Below, piece by piece: positions 9,508-19,502 of a stretch of 64,000 bases of DNA. How positions within the stretch are numbered: position 1 is the stretch's first letter; each line of letters starts with the position of its first letter. The DNA lies in the NCBI RefSeq assembly GCF_003721595.1, contig NZ_RJJR01000007.1, forward strand, positions 62,001 through 126,000. Direction: 5' to 3'. A program made the position numbers and the translations under genes. A model generated the notes under the pieces. It was not told the DNA's origin. It was given only the letters and a program-made list of their open reading frames with translations, and searched no databases. The DNA comes from Hanamia caeni. GTDB lineage: Bacteria > Bacteroidota > Bacteroidia > Chitinophagales > Chitinophagaceae.

Positions 9508-9696
9508 TTTTAAAGTTTTGAGGTGCAAAAAAACAAATTAATTCTGAAAAAGTCCAAATAATTATCCACTTTTTCCTAAAATTTTAAATATAATACCCAA
9601 AAAACATACATTTTATTTTTTATAATTGGATTTTGCCTATTTCAATTTAACAGTAAAAGCATAAAAAGAACTAAAATTTATTTCCGAAATGATGCT

Positions 9697-11040
9697 TTAT
9701 TTTTTTCTTTTGAGTTGTAACGCTGTCGTCCAGTCAATGTAGCACACCACCGGAATCAGCAGGAAAATAAAGTATATGCTTCTATATCTGACAATAGCAC
9801 CTATTATAGGCACTACATATCCTCCTATCAAAAGTGCGGAAATACTGAAAAAAAGATTAAAATAAATAATAGGTTGAATTTCCGGCGTTTTTTTATGGAA
9901 AAATATGAGCAGCACCAATAAGATTTGTATTAGCAAAATTTCAAGAGCAAAAGGAGCAAAAGCAGTCTCATTTATTTTTGAAAGATAGGGACGGAGAAAG
10001 GCCAGGTCAAACGCCTGGGGTGCATTTTTAATAAAACTTCCAAAAGTGGGCTTCAGTGTATCGACTTTTATAGTAGAATTTCCTTGCTTTCCTATTTGAA
10101 TAAAGCTTTCCTGTCGCTTCGCTACATAGCCCGGAAAATCAATCTTAGGTGAAATCAATCCTGACAAGAAAAAGAACAACAAGCCCAAAAAATAGGTTGC
10201 TACAAATATCATTAGCGATTTTTTTGGAAATTTCTCAGCCAGCATCCACGCCATCAGGGCAGGAATAAGAAGAAGGAAAACATAGTTTCTCAGGCAAAAA
10301 ATCAACAGAAGAAACAGTGAGATAATTACAATTCTTTTAAAAATGTTTCCTCCTTTTTTAAAAAAATATAAATGATATACCACCATTGAAATGGCCAAAA
10401 AAATTAAGCCATCCCGGTGTATCATTGCGGAAAAAAACAAAGCGGAAGGGAAAAGAAAAATACACAAAATAAGTGGAATCCCCGATTGGGGAAACACCCG
10501 GACAAAAACTTTGTACAGCGCAGCGCAGCCAAAAAAGACAATGAAATTGAAAAATAATGAATTAATCCAAAAATCTTTGAAGCTGAAGAAATCAAATATT
10601 GAAACCATCTTTACAATAAGGATAGTCCGCAAATTGTTCCAGAAAGAATGATAATCATCGAATAATCTTGAATATCCGTGTACGTAAGGGTTATGAAAAA
10701 TTTGGGAGAAATATTCCCGGCCATTGCGTAAAAGCAGGTTGAAATCGTCCGTGCCCATATTGTGAAATGCCACCGTATCGGAAACGGGCAAAATATACAG
10801 GTTTACATAACAGCCCGCAATCATCACTAAAATTCGAACGATGAATAATGCAACGAGCAATTGAGGTAATAATCCTGTACTTCGAAAAAAGCGAATGCGC
10901 GTAATCAGCCAGCAAAAAAAAACCGCATAAATGATAAAAAGAATATAAAACAAGCAGCGATTATTTAATTGTGGGAAGTTAGTTAAAATAATAGCAATGG
11001 ATATTTCACAGAAAAAGTGAATAGATTGTAAGTTTGCCAT
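9697..11040 (-). CDS. Polytopic membrane protein of unknown function
   Basis: Taking the ATG at 11040 (MANLQSIHFFCEI) gives 447 residues with roughly ten hydrophobic segments spread over the length, a larger soluble loop near residues 90-150 and another near 300-345, and a basic C-terminal LKRKK. The general plan resembles O-antigen/exopolysaccharide polymerases (Wzy/EpsG-like) or GT-C type enzymes, and the loop motif IHRDGLIFLA recalls such proteins, but no diagnostic motif is certain. The start is 13 bp from the divergent purL ATG; longer in-frame starts would overlap purL. The nearby hldD and kdsA also serve cell-surface glycans. Confidence 0.6.
   Translation of the reverse strand: MANLQSIHFFCEISIAIILTNFPQLNNRCLFYILFIIYAVFFCWLITRIRFFRSTGLLPQLLVALFIVRILVMIAGCYVNLYILPVSDTVAFHNMGTDDFNLLLRNGREYFSQIFHNPYVHGYSRLFDDYHSFWNNLRTILIVKMVSIFDFFSFKDFWINSLFFNFIVFFGCAALYKVFVRVFPQSGIPLILCIFLFPSALFFSAMIHRDGLIFLAISMVVYHLYFFKKGGNIFKRIVIISLFLLLIFCLRNYVFLLLIPALMAWMLAEKFPKKSLMIFVATYFLGLLFFFLSGLISPKIDFPGYVAKRQESFIQIGKQGNSTIKVDTLKPTFGSFIKNAPQAFDLAFLRPYLSKINETAFAPFALEILLIQILLVLLIFFHKKTPEIQPIIYFNLFFSISALLIGGYVVPIIGAIVRYRSIYFIFLLIPVVCYIDWTTALQLKRKK
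11029..11036 (+). promoter_or_regulatory. -7 box of purL inside the neighbouring gene
   Basis: TAAGTTTG matches TAnnTTTG and would start transcription near 11042, 12 bases before the purL ATG. It lies within the first codons of the divergent membrane-protein gene. The -33 region has only a weak TTTC match. Confidence 0.5.
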
Positions 11041-11053
11041 TTTTATTACAATT

Positions 11054-13261
11054 ATGGAAATAACATTTGAAACGGCTGAAAAACTGGGACTTAAAAAAGA
11101 GGAATTCGAAAAAATTACTGAGATCCTTGGACGGGTACCCAATTTTACAGAGCTGAGCGCATATTCGGTTATGTGGAGTGAACATTGCAGCTATAAAAAT
11201 TCTATCAAATGGCTCAAAACCTTACCTAAAGAAGGCTCCAGACTGTTAGTAGCAGCGGGGGAAGAAAATGCCGGGTTAATGGACATAGGTGATGGCCTGG
11301 GGGTGGTTTTTAAAATTGAAAGCCATAATCATCCTTCTGCAATTGAGCCATTTCAGGGCGCAGCAACGGGTGTTGGCGGCATTCACCGCGATATTTTTAC
11401 AATGGGTGCAAGGCCAATCGCTACGTTAAATTCTTTGCGTTTTGGAAATATTGAACATGAAAAAACACAACACTTATTAAGCGGCGTGGTAAGTGGTATC
11501 GGGCATTATGGCAATTGTTTCGGTGTTCCAACTGTTGGTGGTGAAATTTATTTTGAAGAATGTTATCACACCAATCCTTTGGTAAACGCGATGAGCGCCG
11601 GAGTGGTTCGTTTAGGGGAAACCGTGAGTGCGACTGCTGTTGGCGAGGGAAATCCGGTTTTTATTGCGGGAAGCGCGACAGGAAAAGATGGAATGGGTGG
11701 TGCAGCGTTTGCTTCTGCAGACATTACTGAAAACAGTGCGGAAGATTTGCCCGCGGTTCAGGTGGGTGATCCTTTCCAGGAAAAAAAATTGTTGGAAGCT
11801 TGTTTGGAAGTAATCCAAACCGGCGCTATTGTTGGAATGCAGGATATGGGAGCAGCAGGAATAATTTGTTCAACGGCTGAAACGAGCGCCAAAGGCGGTG
11901 TTGGAATGAATATTCATTTGGAAAAAGTGCCAACACGTCAACAGGGAATGAAAGCATGGGAATTATTGCTGAGTGAGAGCCAGGAAAGAATGCTTTTGAC
12001 CGTTCAAAAAGGAAGAGAAAAAGAAGTGACTGATATTTTTGAAAAATGGGATCTGCCTTGTCAGCAAATTGGCGAAGTAACCAATGGAGAAATGCTTCGC
12101 TTTTATATGAATGACGAATTGGAAGCGGAAATGCCAGCCGAAAGTTTGGTGCTTGGCGGTGGCGCTCCGGTATATACGAGAGAATATAAAGAGCCAAAAT
12201 ATTTTGAAAAAATAAAAGAGTTTGATGCATCCAAAATTCCTGTGCCGACAAATTTAAAAGGGATTGCGGAAAAATTAATTACTCTTCCTTCCATTGCTTC
12301 CAAGAAATGGATTTATGAACAATACGATAGCATGGTGGGTGCCGCCAATCTTAATACGAACGCGCCTGCAGACGCTTCAGTTGTTCTGATACACGGAACA
12401 AAAAAAGCACTTGCCCTTACCACAGATTGTAACAGTCTTTATGTTTTTGCGAATCCTTTTGTTGGTTGCATGATAGCAGTAAGTGAAGCCGCAAGAAACA
12501 TTGTCTGTAGCGGTGGCATTCCACTCGGTGTTACCAATTGTTTGAATTTTGGAAATCCTTATGACCCCGAAGTGTATTATCAGTTTGTAGAAAGCATTAA
12601 GGGAATGAGTGAAGCTTGTAAAAAATTCGATACGCCGGTTACGGGTGGTAATGTTAGTTTTTATAATCAATCTCCATCCGGCCCCGTTTATCCGACGCCG
12701 GTTATTGGAATGGTTGGGCTTTTGGAAGATTATGAAAATAAAATGACATTGGATTTTAAGAATGAAGGCGATGTAATTTATCTACTCGGCAAAAATGTAG
12801 AAGACTTCAATTGCTCAGAATATATGCATAAAATTTGCGGCATCGAATATTCTCCTGCGCCTTATTTCAATCTTGAAGAAGAATTTCGTTTACACAAAGC
12901 CGTTAGTTCTTTGATCAAAAATAAAATCATTGTTTCCGCGCATGATATTTCTGAAGGCGGATTATTTGTAACGCTTGCTGAAAGCGGATTTAATCGGAAT
13001 TTGGGATTTGTAGTAAACAAACAAATATCTGCAATTCGTAATGATGCTTATTGGTTTGGAGAAGCGCAGGGAAGAGTAGTTGTTTCTGTAAATCCTGATA
13101 AAATTGAAGAGTTTGAAAGTTCATTAGATATTCCTTTTGAAAAATTAGGAACAGTTACATCTGGCCAAATAAAAATTGAAAATGAAGATTGGGGAAATAT
13201 CATTGAATGGAGAAAAAAATATGATGCGGCGATTGGGAATTATATGAGGGAAAATATATAA
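11054..13261 (+). CDS. purL: Phosphoribosylformylglycinamidine synthase subunit PurL (small form)
   Basis: Fourth step of purine synthesis: converts FGAR to FGAM with ATP and ammonia delivered by PurQ/PurS. At 735 residues it is the small, glutaminase-free form. Signatures include YSVMWSEHCSYKNS near the N terminus, IESHNHPSAIEPFQGAATG (ATP/metal site), GMQDMGAAG, TPVTGGNVSFYNQ and SAHDISEGGL in the second half of the duplicated AIR-synthase-like fold. purM lies 14 kb away on the other strand, so the purine genes are scattered. hldD follows after 30 bases with no visible terminator and may share the transcript. Confidence 0.95.
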   Translation: MEITFETAEKLGLKKEEFEKITEILGRVPNFTELSAYSVMWSEHCSYKNSIKWLKTLPKEGSRLLVAAGEENAGLMDIGDGLGVVFKIESHNHPSAIEPFQGAATGVGGIHRDIFTMGARPIATLNSLRFGNIEHEKTQHLLSGVVSGIGHYGNCFGVPTVGGEIYFEECYHTNPLVNAMSAGVVRLGETVSATAVGEGNPVFIAGSATGKDGMGGAAFASADITENSAEDLPAVQVGDPFQEKKLLEACLEVIQTGAIVGMQDMGAAGIICSTAETSAKGGVGMNIHLEKVPTRQQGMKAWELLLSESQERMLLTVQKGREKEVTDIFEKWDLPCQQIGEVTNGEMLRFYMNDELEAEMPAESLVLGGGAPVYTREYKEPKYFEKIKEFDASKIPVPTNLKGIAEKLITLPSIASKKWIYEQYDSMVGAANLNTNAPADASVVLIHGTKKALALTTDCNSLYVFANPFVGCMIAVSEAARNIVCSGGIPLGVTNCLNFGNPYDPEVYYQFVESIKGMSEACKKFDTPVTGGNVSFYNQSPSGPVYPTPVIGMVGLLEDYENKMTLDFKNEGDVIYLLGKNVEDFNCSEYMHKICGIEYSPAPYFNLEEEFRLHKAVSSLIKNKIIVSAHDISEGGLFVTLAESGFNRNLGFVVNKQISAIRNDAYWFGEAQGRVVVSVNPDKIEEFESSLDIPFEKLGTVTSGQIKIENEDWGNIIEWRKKYDAAIGNYMRENI

Positions 13262-13291
13262 GAAATAAATTTTTAGCACCAATACTTTATA

Positions 13292-14296
13292 ATGGATATA
13301 ACCTCAAACATAGTAGTAACCGGCGCTGCAGGCTTTATTGGAAGTTGTCTTGCAGGTTTTTTAAATAATGCCGGTTATGAGAATTTGATTTTAGTAGATG
13401 ATTTTTTCAAACATGAAAAAGATATAAATCTTAAGGGAAAAGCTTTTGCAAAAAAGATTGAAAGAGAAGAATTTTTTGATTGGCTGGAAAAAGAAGATCC
13501 GGAAATTCATTTCTTTTACCACATCGGCGCACGAACAGATACCACAGAATTTAATTATTCCATTCATGAACATTTGAATGTAGAATATTCTAAAAAAGTT
13601 TGGCATTATTGCGCACGAAAAAAAGTGCCGCTTGTATATGCATCTTCCGCTGCAACGTATGGTAGTGGCGAACTTGGTTATAAAGACGATGAAAATATCA
13701 TTCCTGATTTAAAGCCACTAAATCCATATGGGATTTCAAAAAATGAATTTGATAAGTGGGTCCTTCGACAGGCTCAGGATGACAGTCCGCCGAAATGGGC
13801 AGGATTAAAATTTTTTAATGTGTATGGGCCCAACGAATATCACAAGGGCAGGATGGCAAGTGTTATCTTTCATTCTTATAACCAGATCAAACAAAATGGT
13901 TTTGTAAAACTATTTAAATCACATAAAAAGGGTTTCAGCCATGGGGAGCAATTGCGGGATTTTGTTTATGTAAAAGACGTTTTAAAAATTTGTTATTGGT
14001 TTCTTGAATGCTGGAAAAGCACTCCAGCAACTTTTATTTCCGGAATCTATAATGTGGGCACCGGAAAGGCAAGAACCTTTAATGATTTGGTGAAAGCCAC
14101 CTTTTCGGCCCTGGATATTGCTCCTCAAATAGAATATATTGATATGCCGGAAGATATTCGCGAAACGTACCAGTATTTTACCGAAGCTGTTATGGATAAA
14201 ATCCGGCATGCCGGCTATTCGCAGCCCTTTTATTCACTCGAAGAAGGCATAAAAGATTATGTTGGAAATTATCTTTCCCAAAAAAAACATTATTAA
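13292..14296 (+). CDS. hldD: ADP-L-glycero-D-manno-heptose 6-epimerase
   Basis: Extended short-chain dehydrogenase that epimerises ADP-heptose for the LPS inner core. The N-terminal Rossmann motif is GAAGFIG; the catalytic pair is Tyr146 and Lys150 in NPYGISKNE. HldD-specific stretches are FNVYGPNEYHKGRMASV, GEQLRDFVYVKDV and MPEDIRETYQYFTEA. At 334 residues it is slightly longer than E. coli HldD (310). Residues 158-164 (RQAQDDS) are encoded by a stretch that looks like a dispersed short repeat. Together with kdsA this indicates a heptose- and Kdo-containing LPS core. Confidence 0.92.
   Translation: MDITSNIVVTGAAGFIGSCLAGFLNNAGYENLILVDDFFKHEKDINLKGKAFAKKIEREEFFDWLEKEDPEIHFFYHIGARTDTTEFNYSIHEHLNVEYSKKVWHYCARKKVPLVYASSAATYGSGELGYKDDENIIPDLKPLNPYGISKNEFDKWVLRQAQDDSPPKWAGLKFFNVYGPNEYHKGRMASVIFHSYNQIKQNGFVKLFKSHKKGFSHGEQLRDFVYVKDVLKICYWFLECWKSTPATFISGIYNVGTGKARTFNDLVKATFSALDIAPQIEYIDMPEDIRETYQYFTEAVMDKIRHAGYSQPFYSLEEGIKDYVGNYLSQKKHY
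13761..13785 (+). repeat. Candidate dispersed short repeat embedded in hldD
   Basis: The 25 bases contain CTTCGACAGGCTCAGGATGA, a string I recall as a common interspersed repeat of many bacterial genomes that often sits between genes and, when translated, gives RQAQDD-like peptides. Here it is in frame and encodes LRQAQDDS between the catalytic YGISK segment and the conserved KFFNVYG strand, a surface loop in this family. Only one copy is present in the window, so its repeat nature rests on memory, not on this sequence. Confidence 0.45.
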
Positions 14297-16237
<1,941 letters not shown>

Positions 16238-16313
16238 AAACCGACGGCTGATAATTAACATTTTGCCTTCATTATTATTTTAAACATCAAATGCCATAGT
16301 TAGGTCTATAAAG

Positions 16314-16321
16314 TATATTTG
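16314..16321 (+). promoter_or_regulatory. -7 box upstream of the LolA-like gene
   Basis: TATATTTG matches TAnnTTTG; the start would be near 16328, about 20 bases before the ATG at 16349. The -33 position has no clear TTG. Confidence 0.45.
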
Positions 16322-16348
16322 TCAAGTTTAAAAAATAAATCAATCATC

Positions 16349-17011
16349 ATGTGGAAGACACTTTTACCTGCAATTTTTTTATTATGTACTACAACCGTTT
16401 TTTCCCAAAATAATAAATTAGGTTCAAGCGATCCGGATGCAAAGGTTATTTTGGATAAAGTGAGCGCCACGTTCAAAACCTACAATACGGTGACAGCAAA
16501 CTTTACCCTTACAATTACAAATTCAGGCAATAAGGTTGAAGGCTCCAAGTCGGGCGTTGTATATATGAAAGGTTCAAAATACCGTGTAAATATTTCAGGC
16601 CAGGAAATCTATAGCGATGGTGATAACATCTGGACTTACGATAAATCAGCAAACGAAGTTCAACTAACTAAGTTTGACGCTTCATCCAATACAATCACCC
16701 CGCAAAAAATGTTTACTGACTTTTACGATAAAGATTTTCTTTATAAGCTCAATGGTGAAAAAAAAGAAGGTGGTAAACTAATCCAGGAAATTGAATTAAC
16801 TCCGATTGATAAAACGAAACCGTTTTTTAAAGTGCTGGTATATGTTGACAAAGCGACAAGTAGTATAGTTTCAAGCAAAGTTTTTGAAAAAAATGGCAAC
16901 CACTATATTTACAAGGTTACCAGCATGAAAACGAATACTTCTTTGCCCGATTCACTTTTTGTATTCGACACAAAAAAATATCCGAAAGCAGAAATTATAG
17001 ATTTGAGATAA
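16349..17011 (+). CDS. LolA-like periplasmic lipoprotein carrier
   Basis: 220 residues from the ATG at 16349 (MWKTLLPAIFLL); a TTG 30 bases upstream is less likely. The signal peptide ends near VFSQ. The mature part has the LolA/LolB-like half-barrel pattern: an N-terminal helix (AKVILDKVSATFKTYNTVTANF), repeated amphipathic strands, GVVYMKGSKYRVN and SDGDNIWTYDKSANEVQ. Proteins of this family carry outer-membrane lipoproteins across the periplasm or act in related lipid transfer. This window encodes many lipoproteins that would need such a carrier. It converges on ubiX with 20 bases between stops. Confidence 0.78.
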   Translation: MWKTLLPAIFLLCTTTVFSQNNKLGSSDPDAKVILDKVSATFKTYNTVTANFTLTITNSGNKVEGSKSGVVYMKGSKYRVNISGQEIYSDGDNIWTYDKSANEVQLTKFDASSNTITPQKMFTDFYDKDFLYKLNGEKKEGGKLIQEIELTPIDKTKPFFKVLVYVDKATSSIVSSKVFEKNGNHYIYKVTSMKTNTSLPDSLFVFDTKKYPKAEIIDLR

Positions 17012-17031
17012 ACCGGCGTTTATTATAAAAT

Positions 17032-17589
17032 TTATCCGGGCCATTGATAAGATTCTATCTGCAATCCCGATAGTTGTATTACTCTGTCCACCACGGTTGA
17101 GGCGGCTTCTTCAATAGTTTTAGGAATGCTGTAAAAGGAAGGCGACGCCGGGCAGATTATCCCTCCGGCTTGTGTAATAAGTTCCATATTTTTTAAATGA
17201 ATCAGATTGAAGGGGGTTTCTCTTACTACACAAATAAGTTTTCTTCTTTCTTTTAAAATCACGTCTGCTGCCCGGGAAATTAAATCATTTGATAGTCCCG
17301 ATGCAATCCTGGCAACGGTTCCCATGCTACAGGGAACAATTATCATGATATTAAAGTTTGCAGAACCTGAAGCAAATGGCGCCATAAAATCATTTTTTTC
17401 ATAGTACGTAGCCTGGTAATTTTCAAAATTGCTTTCTGCCAATTCAGTCTTCCAGACTATTTTGGCATTATCTGTGATTATAATACTCAGTTCTTTCCAT
17501 TGCGATTTAATTTTTGCGAGCTTATCTAATAATAATTTTGCATAAATCGATCCACTGGCTCCTGATACGGCAACAATTATTTTATTCAT
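17032..17589 (-). CDS. ubiX: Flavin prenyltransferase UbiX
   Basis: Makes prenylated FMN, the cofactor of UbiD-type decarboxylases. The flavin-binding start is AVSGASGSIYAKLLL; PCSMGTVARIASGLSNDLI and RRKLICVVRETPFNLIH are hallmark stretches of the family, with PASPSFY near the C terminus. At 185 residues it has normal length. Bacteroidota lack ubiquinone and make menaquinone, so the likely partner is a UbiD homologue elsewhere in the genome; none is in this window. Confidence 0.92.
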   Translation of the reverse strand: MNKIIVAVSGASGSIYAKLLLDKLAKIKSQWKELSIIITDNAKIVWKTELAESNFENYQATYYEKNDFMAPFASGSANFNIMIIVPCSMGTVARIASGLSNDLISRAADVILKERRKLICVVRETPFNLIHLKNMELITQAGGIICPASPSFYSIPKTIEEAASTVVDRVIQLSGLQIESYQWPG

Positions 17590-17593
17590 TTTG

Positions 17594-17624
17594 TTGTTGA
17601 TTAAGGATTGGAAAAATATTTTTG
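17594..17624 (+). promoter_or_regulatory. Promoter of the thioredoxin-like gene
   Basis: TTG (17594-17596 or the overlapping 17597-17599) is followed after 20 or 17 bases by TATTTTTG (17617-17624). The transcript would begin near 17631, 28 bases before the ATG at 17659. Confidence 0.55.
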
Positions 17625-17658
17625 AAGAATTGAAATAAATTTAGAAAAAGTCCGTTAC

Positions 17659-18195
17659 ATGTATATGGAAAAAAGAATTGCAATTTTTAGTGTAGCCTGC
17701 TTTTTTCTTTTTTGTTCAGCCAAAGTTAAACCAACTGACAAACAAAAAATAAACTGGCTTACGATTGAAGAAGTAGCTGTGAAATTGAAAAGTGATCCTA
17801 AACCGGTACTAATGGATATTTATACGAACTGGTGCTATTGGTGCAAAGTAATGGATAAAAAGACCTACAACAATAAAGAAGTTATTTCATATATAAATCA
17901 ACATTTTTACGCTGTCAGGTTGAATGCTGAAACAAAGCAGCCCGTAATCTGGAACAATACTACTTATCAATATGATGAAGGAAATAAGGTAAATGATTTT
18001 GCTTTATTTGCCACCCAGGGCCAGCTCGCATTTCCCAATACTGTTATTTTTCCACAAACACAGAAAATTCCCGCGGCTATCCCCGGGTTTATGGAACCGA
18101 AGGAGATGGAAATAATTTTGAAGTATTTTGGAGAAGGCAATTATAAGACTCAGAATTTCAACGAATATTCAGCAAATTTTAAAGCTAAATGGTGA
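17659..18195 (+). CDS. Secreted thioredoxin-fold protein (DUF255/thioredoxin_7 type)
   Basis: 178 residues with an N-terminal hydrophobic signal (ATG at 17659 or 17665). The redox motif is WCYWC (Cys59, Cys62 from the first ATG), preceded by the strand VLMDIYTNW, and followed by the family's KKTYNNKEVISYIN. The conserved cis-Pro region is QLAFPNTVIF. Such proteins act as periplasmic disulfide reductants. The two terminator-bearing elements follow directly; the first begins at its stop codon. Confidence 0.8.
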   Translation: MYMEKRIAIFSVACFFLFCSAKVKPTDKQKINWLTIEEVAVKLKSDPKPVLMDIYTNWCYWCKVMDKKTYNNKEVISYINQHFYAVRLNAETKQPVIWNNTTYQYDEGNKVNDFALFATQGQLAFPNTVIFPQTQKIPAAIPGFMEPKEMEIILKYFGEGNYKTQNFNEYSANFKAKW

Positions 18196-18298
18196 AAGCC
18201 ATTCAAAAATATAACGATTACGCAAGTGATCAAACTCGGTTTTTCATAGGATATTGGATTATAACAGGGGTGGATTTCCATCCGGCCCCTTTTTTTTT
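18194..18298 (+). ncRNA. Candidate small RNA / repeat element, copy A
   Basis: The 3' part (18232-18295) is 64 bases long and matches copy B at all but one base. It ends in an intrinsic terminator: GGGG-T-GGAT, loop TTCC, ATCC-GG-CCCC (18267-18289), then nine T. Upstream, a weaker match continues to GAAAGC at 18194 and TACGCA at 18219. There is no reading frame in the conserved part. Whether it is an independent small RNA or the 3' end of the thioredoxin-like transcript cannot be told from sequence; no consensus promoter was found directly before it. Confidence 0.5.
18267..18298 (+). terminator. Rho-independent terminator, copy A
   Basis: GGGG-T-GGAT pairs with ATCC-GG-CCCC around a TTCC loop (one T-G pair, one bulged G), followed by nine T. 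It ends the thioredoxin-like transcript and the candidate small RNA. Confidence 0.75.
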
Positions 18299-18399
18299 AT
18301 TTTTTTATAAAATAAATTAAACCAATGCAACGTTTTATAGTCGAATGCAGTCTAATGAAATAGTAGCATTCAAATTTGAAGCAATCAAAAAAAATAAGC

Positions 18400-18502
18400 G
18401 AAAGCTTTTAATCATATTACAAACTACGCAGGTAGTTTAAACTCGGTTTTTCATAGGATATTGGATTATAACAGGGGTGGATTTCAATCCGGCCCCTTTT
18501 TT
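18400..18502 (+). ncRNA. Candidate small RNA / repeat element, copy B
   Basis: Second copy, offset by about 207 bases. Bases 18439-18502 match copy A except for one base in the hairpin loop (TTCA instead of TTCC). The upstream half (GAAAGC at 18400, TACGCA at 18425) is clearly related but diverged, and the 100-odd bases between the copies are unrelated AT-rich DNA. Copy B is read towards kdsA, which is encoded on the opposite strand, so it is not that gene's leader. This favours an independent RNA, or a functional terminator cassette, over a riboswitch. Confidence 0.5.
18474..18502 (+). terminator. Rho-independent terminator, copy B
   Basis: The stem is as in copy A with loop TTCA, followed by six T. 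It also insulates the convergent kdsA gene, whose stop is at 18542. Confidence 0.7.
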
Positions 18503-18541
18503 ATTATGCTGATGCAGCAAACCGGCAAATAATATGATTTT

Positions 18542-19375
18542 TTATTCTGCTCCTTTTGCAATTACTCTTCTTATTTCAACAAGCCTAGCCAGGAGCGGTT
18601 CAAGCAAATCAAGCTGAAGCATGTTGGCGCCATCGCTTTTTGCAACGGATGGGTTTGGATGGGTTTCTATAAACAGGCCATCTGCCCCTGTAGCTATGGC
18701 CGCTTTGGCAATCGTTCCAATCATTTGTGGGTTTCCCCCGGTAACTCCACTACTCTGGTTTGGCTGTTGCAGGCTGTGTGTGCAATCCATCACTACCGGC
18801 ACATTATGCTTCTGCATAACCGGGATGTTCCTAAAATCCACCACAAGGTCATTATAGCCAAACGTGTTTCCCCTTTCCGTTAATAATACTTGCTGGTTTC
18901 CGGCATTTCGGATTTTTTCTGCGGCAAATTTCATTGATTCGCCATTTACGAATTGCCCTTTCTTGACATTTATCACCTTGCCTGTTTCGGCGGCTGCAAT
19001 TAAAAGGTCTGTCTGGCGGCAAAGAAAGGCAGGAATTTGTAACATATCTACGTATTTGGCAGCCATTGCAGCTTCCTCATGTGCATGAATGTCAGATACT
19101 GTGGGAAGCGAAAAGTGTTTTCCAACTTTGGCAATCATTTGTAGAGCGTCCTCATCGCCAATACCCGTAAAGGATGACGCGCTGGTGCGGTTGGCTTTCC
19201 GGTACGATGATTTAAATACATACGGAATTCGTAAGCTTTTACAAACAGTTGAAACTTTTTCAGCTACTTCAAAAATCAATTCCTCACTTTCAACAACACA
19301 GGGGCCGGCAATAAGAAAAAAATTGTTGTCATCATAATCCTGCCCTTCGAAAAGTTTTTTTAAATACGCTACCAT
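18542..19375 (-). CDS. kdsA: 3-deoxy-8-phosphooctulonate synthase (metal-dependent type)
   Basis: Condenses PEP and arabinose 5-phosphate to Kdo 8-phosphate for lipid A/LPS core. Key stretches are IAGPCVVESEE, KSSYRKANRTS, LQIPAFLCRQTDLL, NVKKGQF, DCTHSLQQPN and IETHPNP. Cys26 in AGPC marks the metal-dependent class; the metal-independent E. coli enzyme has Asn at that place. The other expected ligands are the His of DCTH, the Glu of IETHP and the Asp of KSDGANM. The length of 277 residues is normal. A -7 box lies 17 bases upstream of the ATG. Confidence 0.95.
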   Translation of the reverse strand: MVAYLKKLFEGQDYDDNNFFLIAGPCVVESEELIFEVAEKVSTVCKSLRIPYVFKSSYRKANRTSASSFTGIGDEDALQMIAKVGKHFSLPTVSDIHAHEEAAMAAKYVDMLQIPAFLCRQTDLLIAAAETGKVINVKKGQFVNGESMKFAAEKIRNAGNQQVLLTERGNTFGYNDLVVDFRNIPVMQKHNVPVVMDCTHSLQQPNQSSGVTGGNPQMIGTIAKAAIATGADGLFIETHPNPSVAKSDGANMLQLDLLEPLLARLVEIRRVIAKGAE

Positions 19376-19391
19376 GTTCTTTTATTTGTTT

Positions 19392-19399
19392 CAAAGATA
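19392..19399 (-). promoter_or_regulatory. -7 box of kdsA
   Basis: CAAAGATA on the plus strand reads TATCTTTG on the minus strand (TAnnTTTG). The start would be near 19386 with a leader of about 10 bases. The -33 region is not recognisable. Confidence 0.45.
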
Positions 19400-19502
19400 T
19401 TTGAATAAATTTTTTAAGCCCGCTTGTGTTGACGAAATAAGTAAAATAAGTCAACTTTACTTTTTTAAACATTTCGATTAGTGATGCTTTAGATTTCAAA
19501 AT

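Noticed and set aside
18474..18502. tRNA-like 3' end: GGATTTCAATCC followed by GGCCCC
   Set aside because: The loop between GGAT and ATCC has only four bases, there are no D or anticodon arms, and the following T-run makes it an intrinsic terminator.
18194..18502. CRISPR-like array
   Set aside because: There are only two copies, with a single spacer of more than 100 bases and no cas genes; the copies end in terminators.
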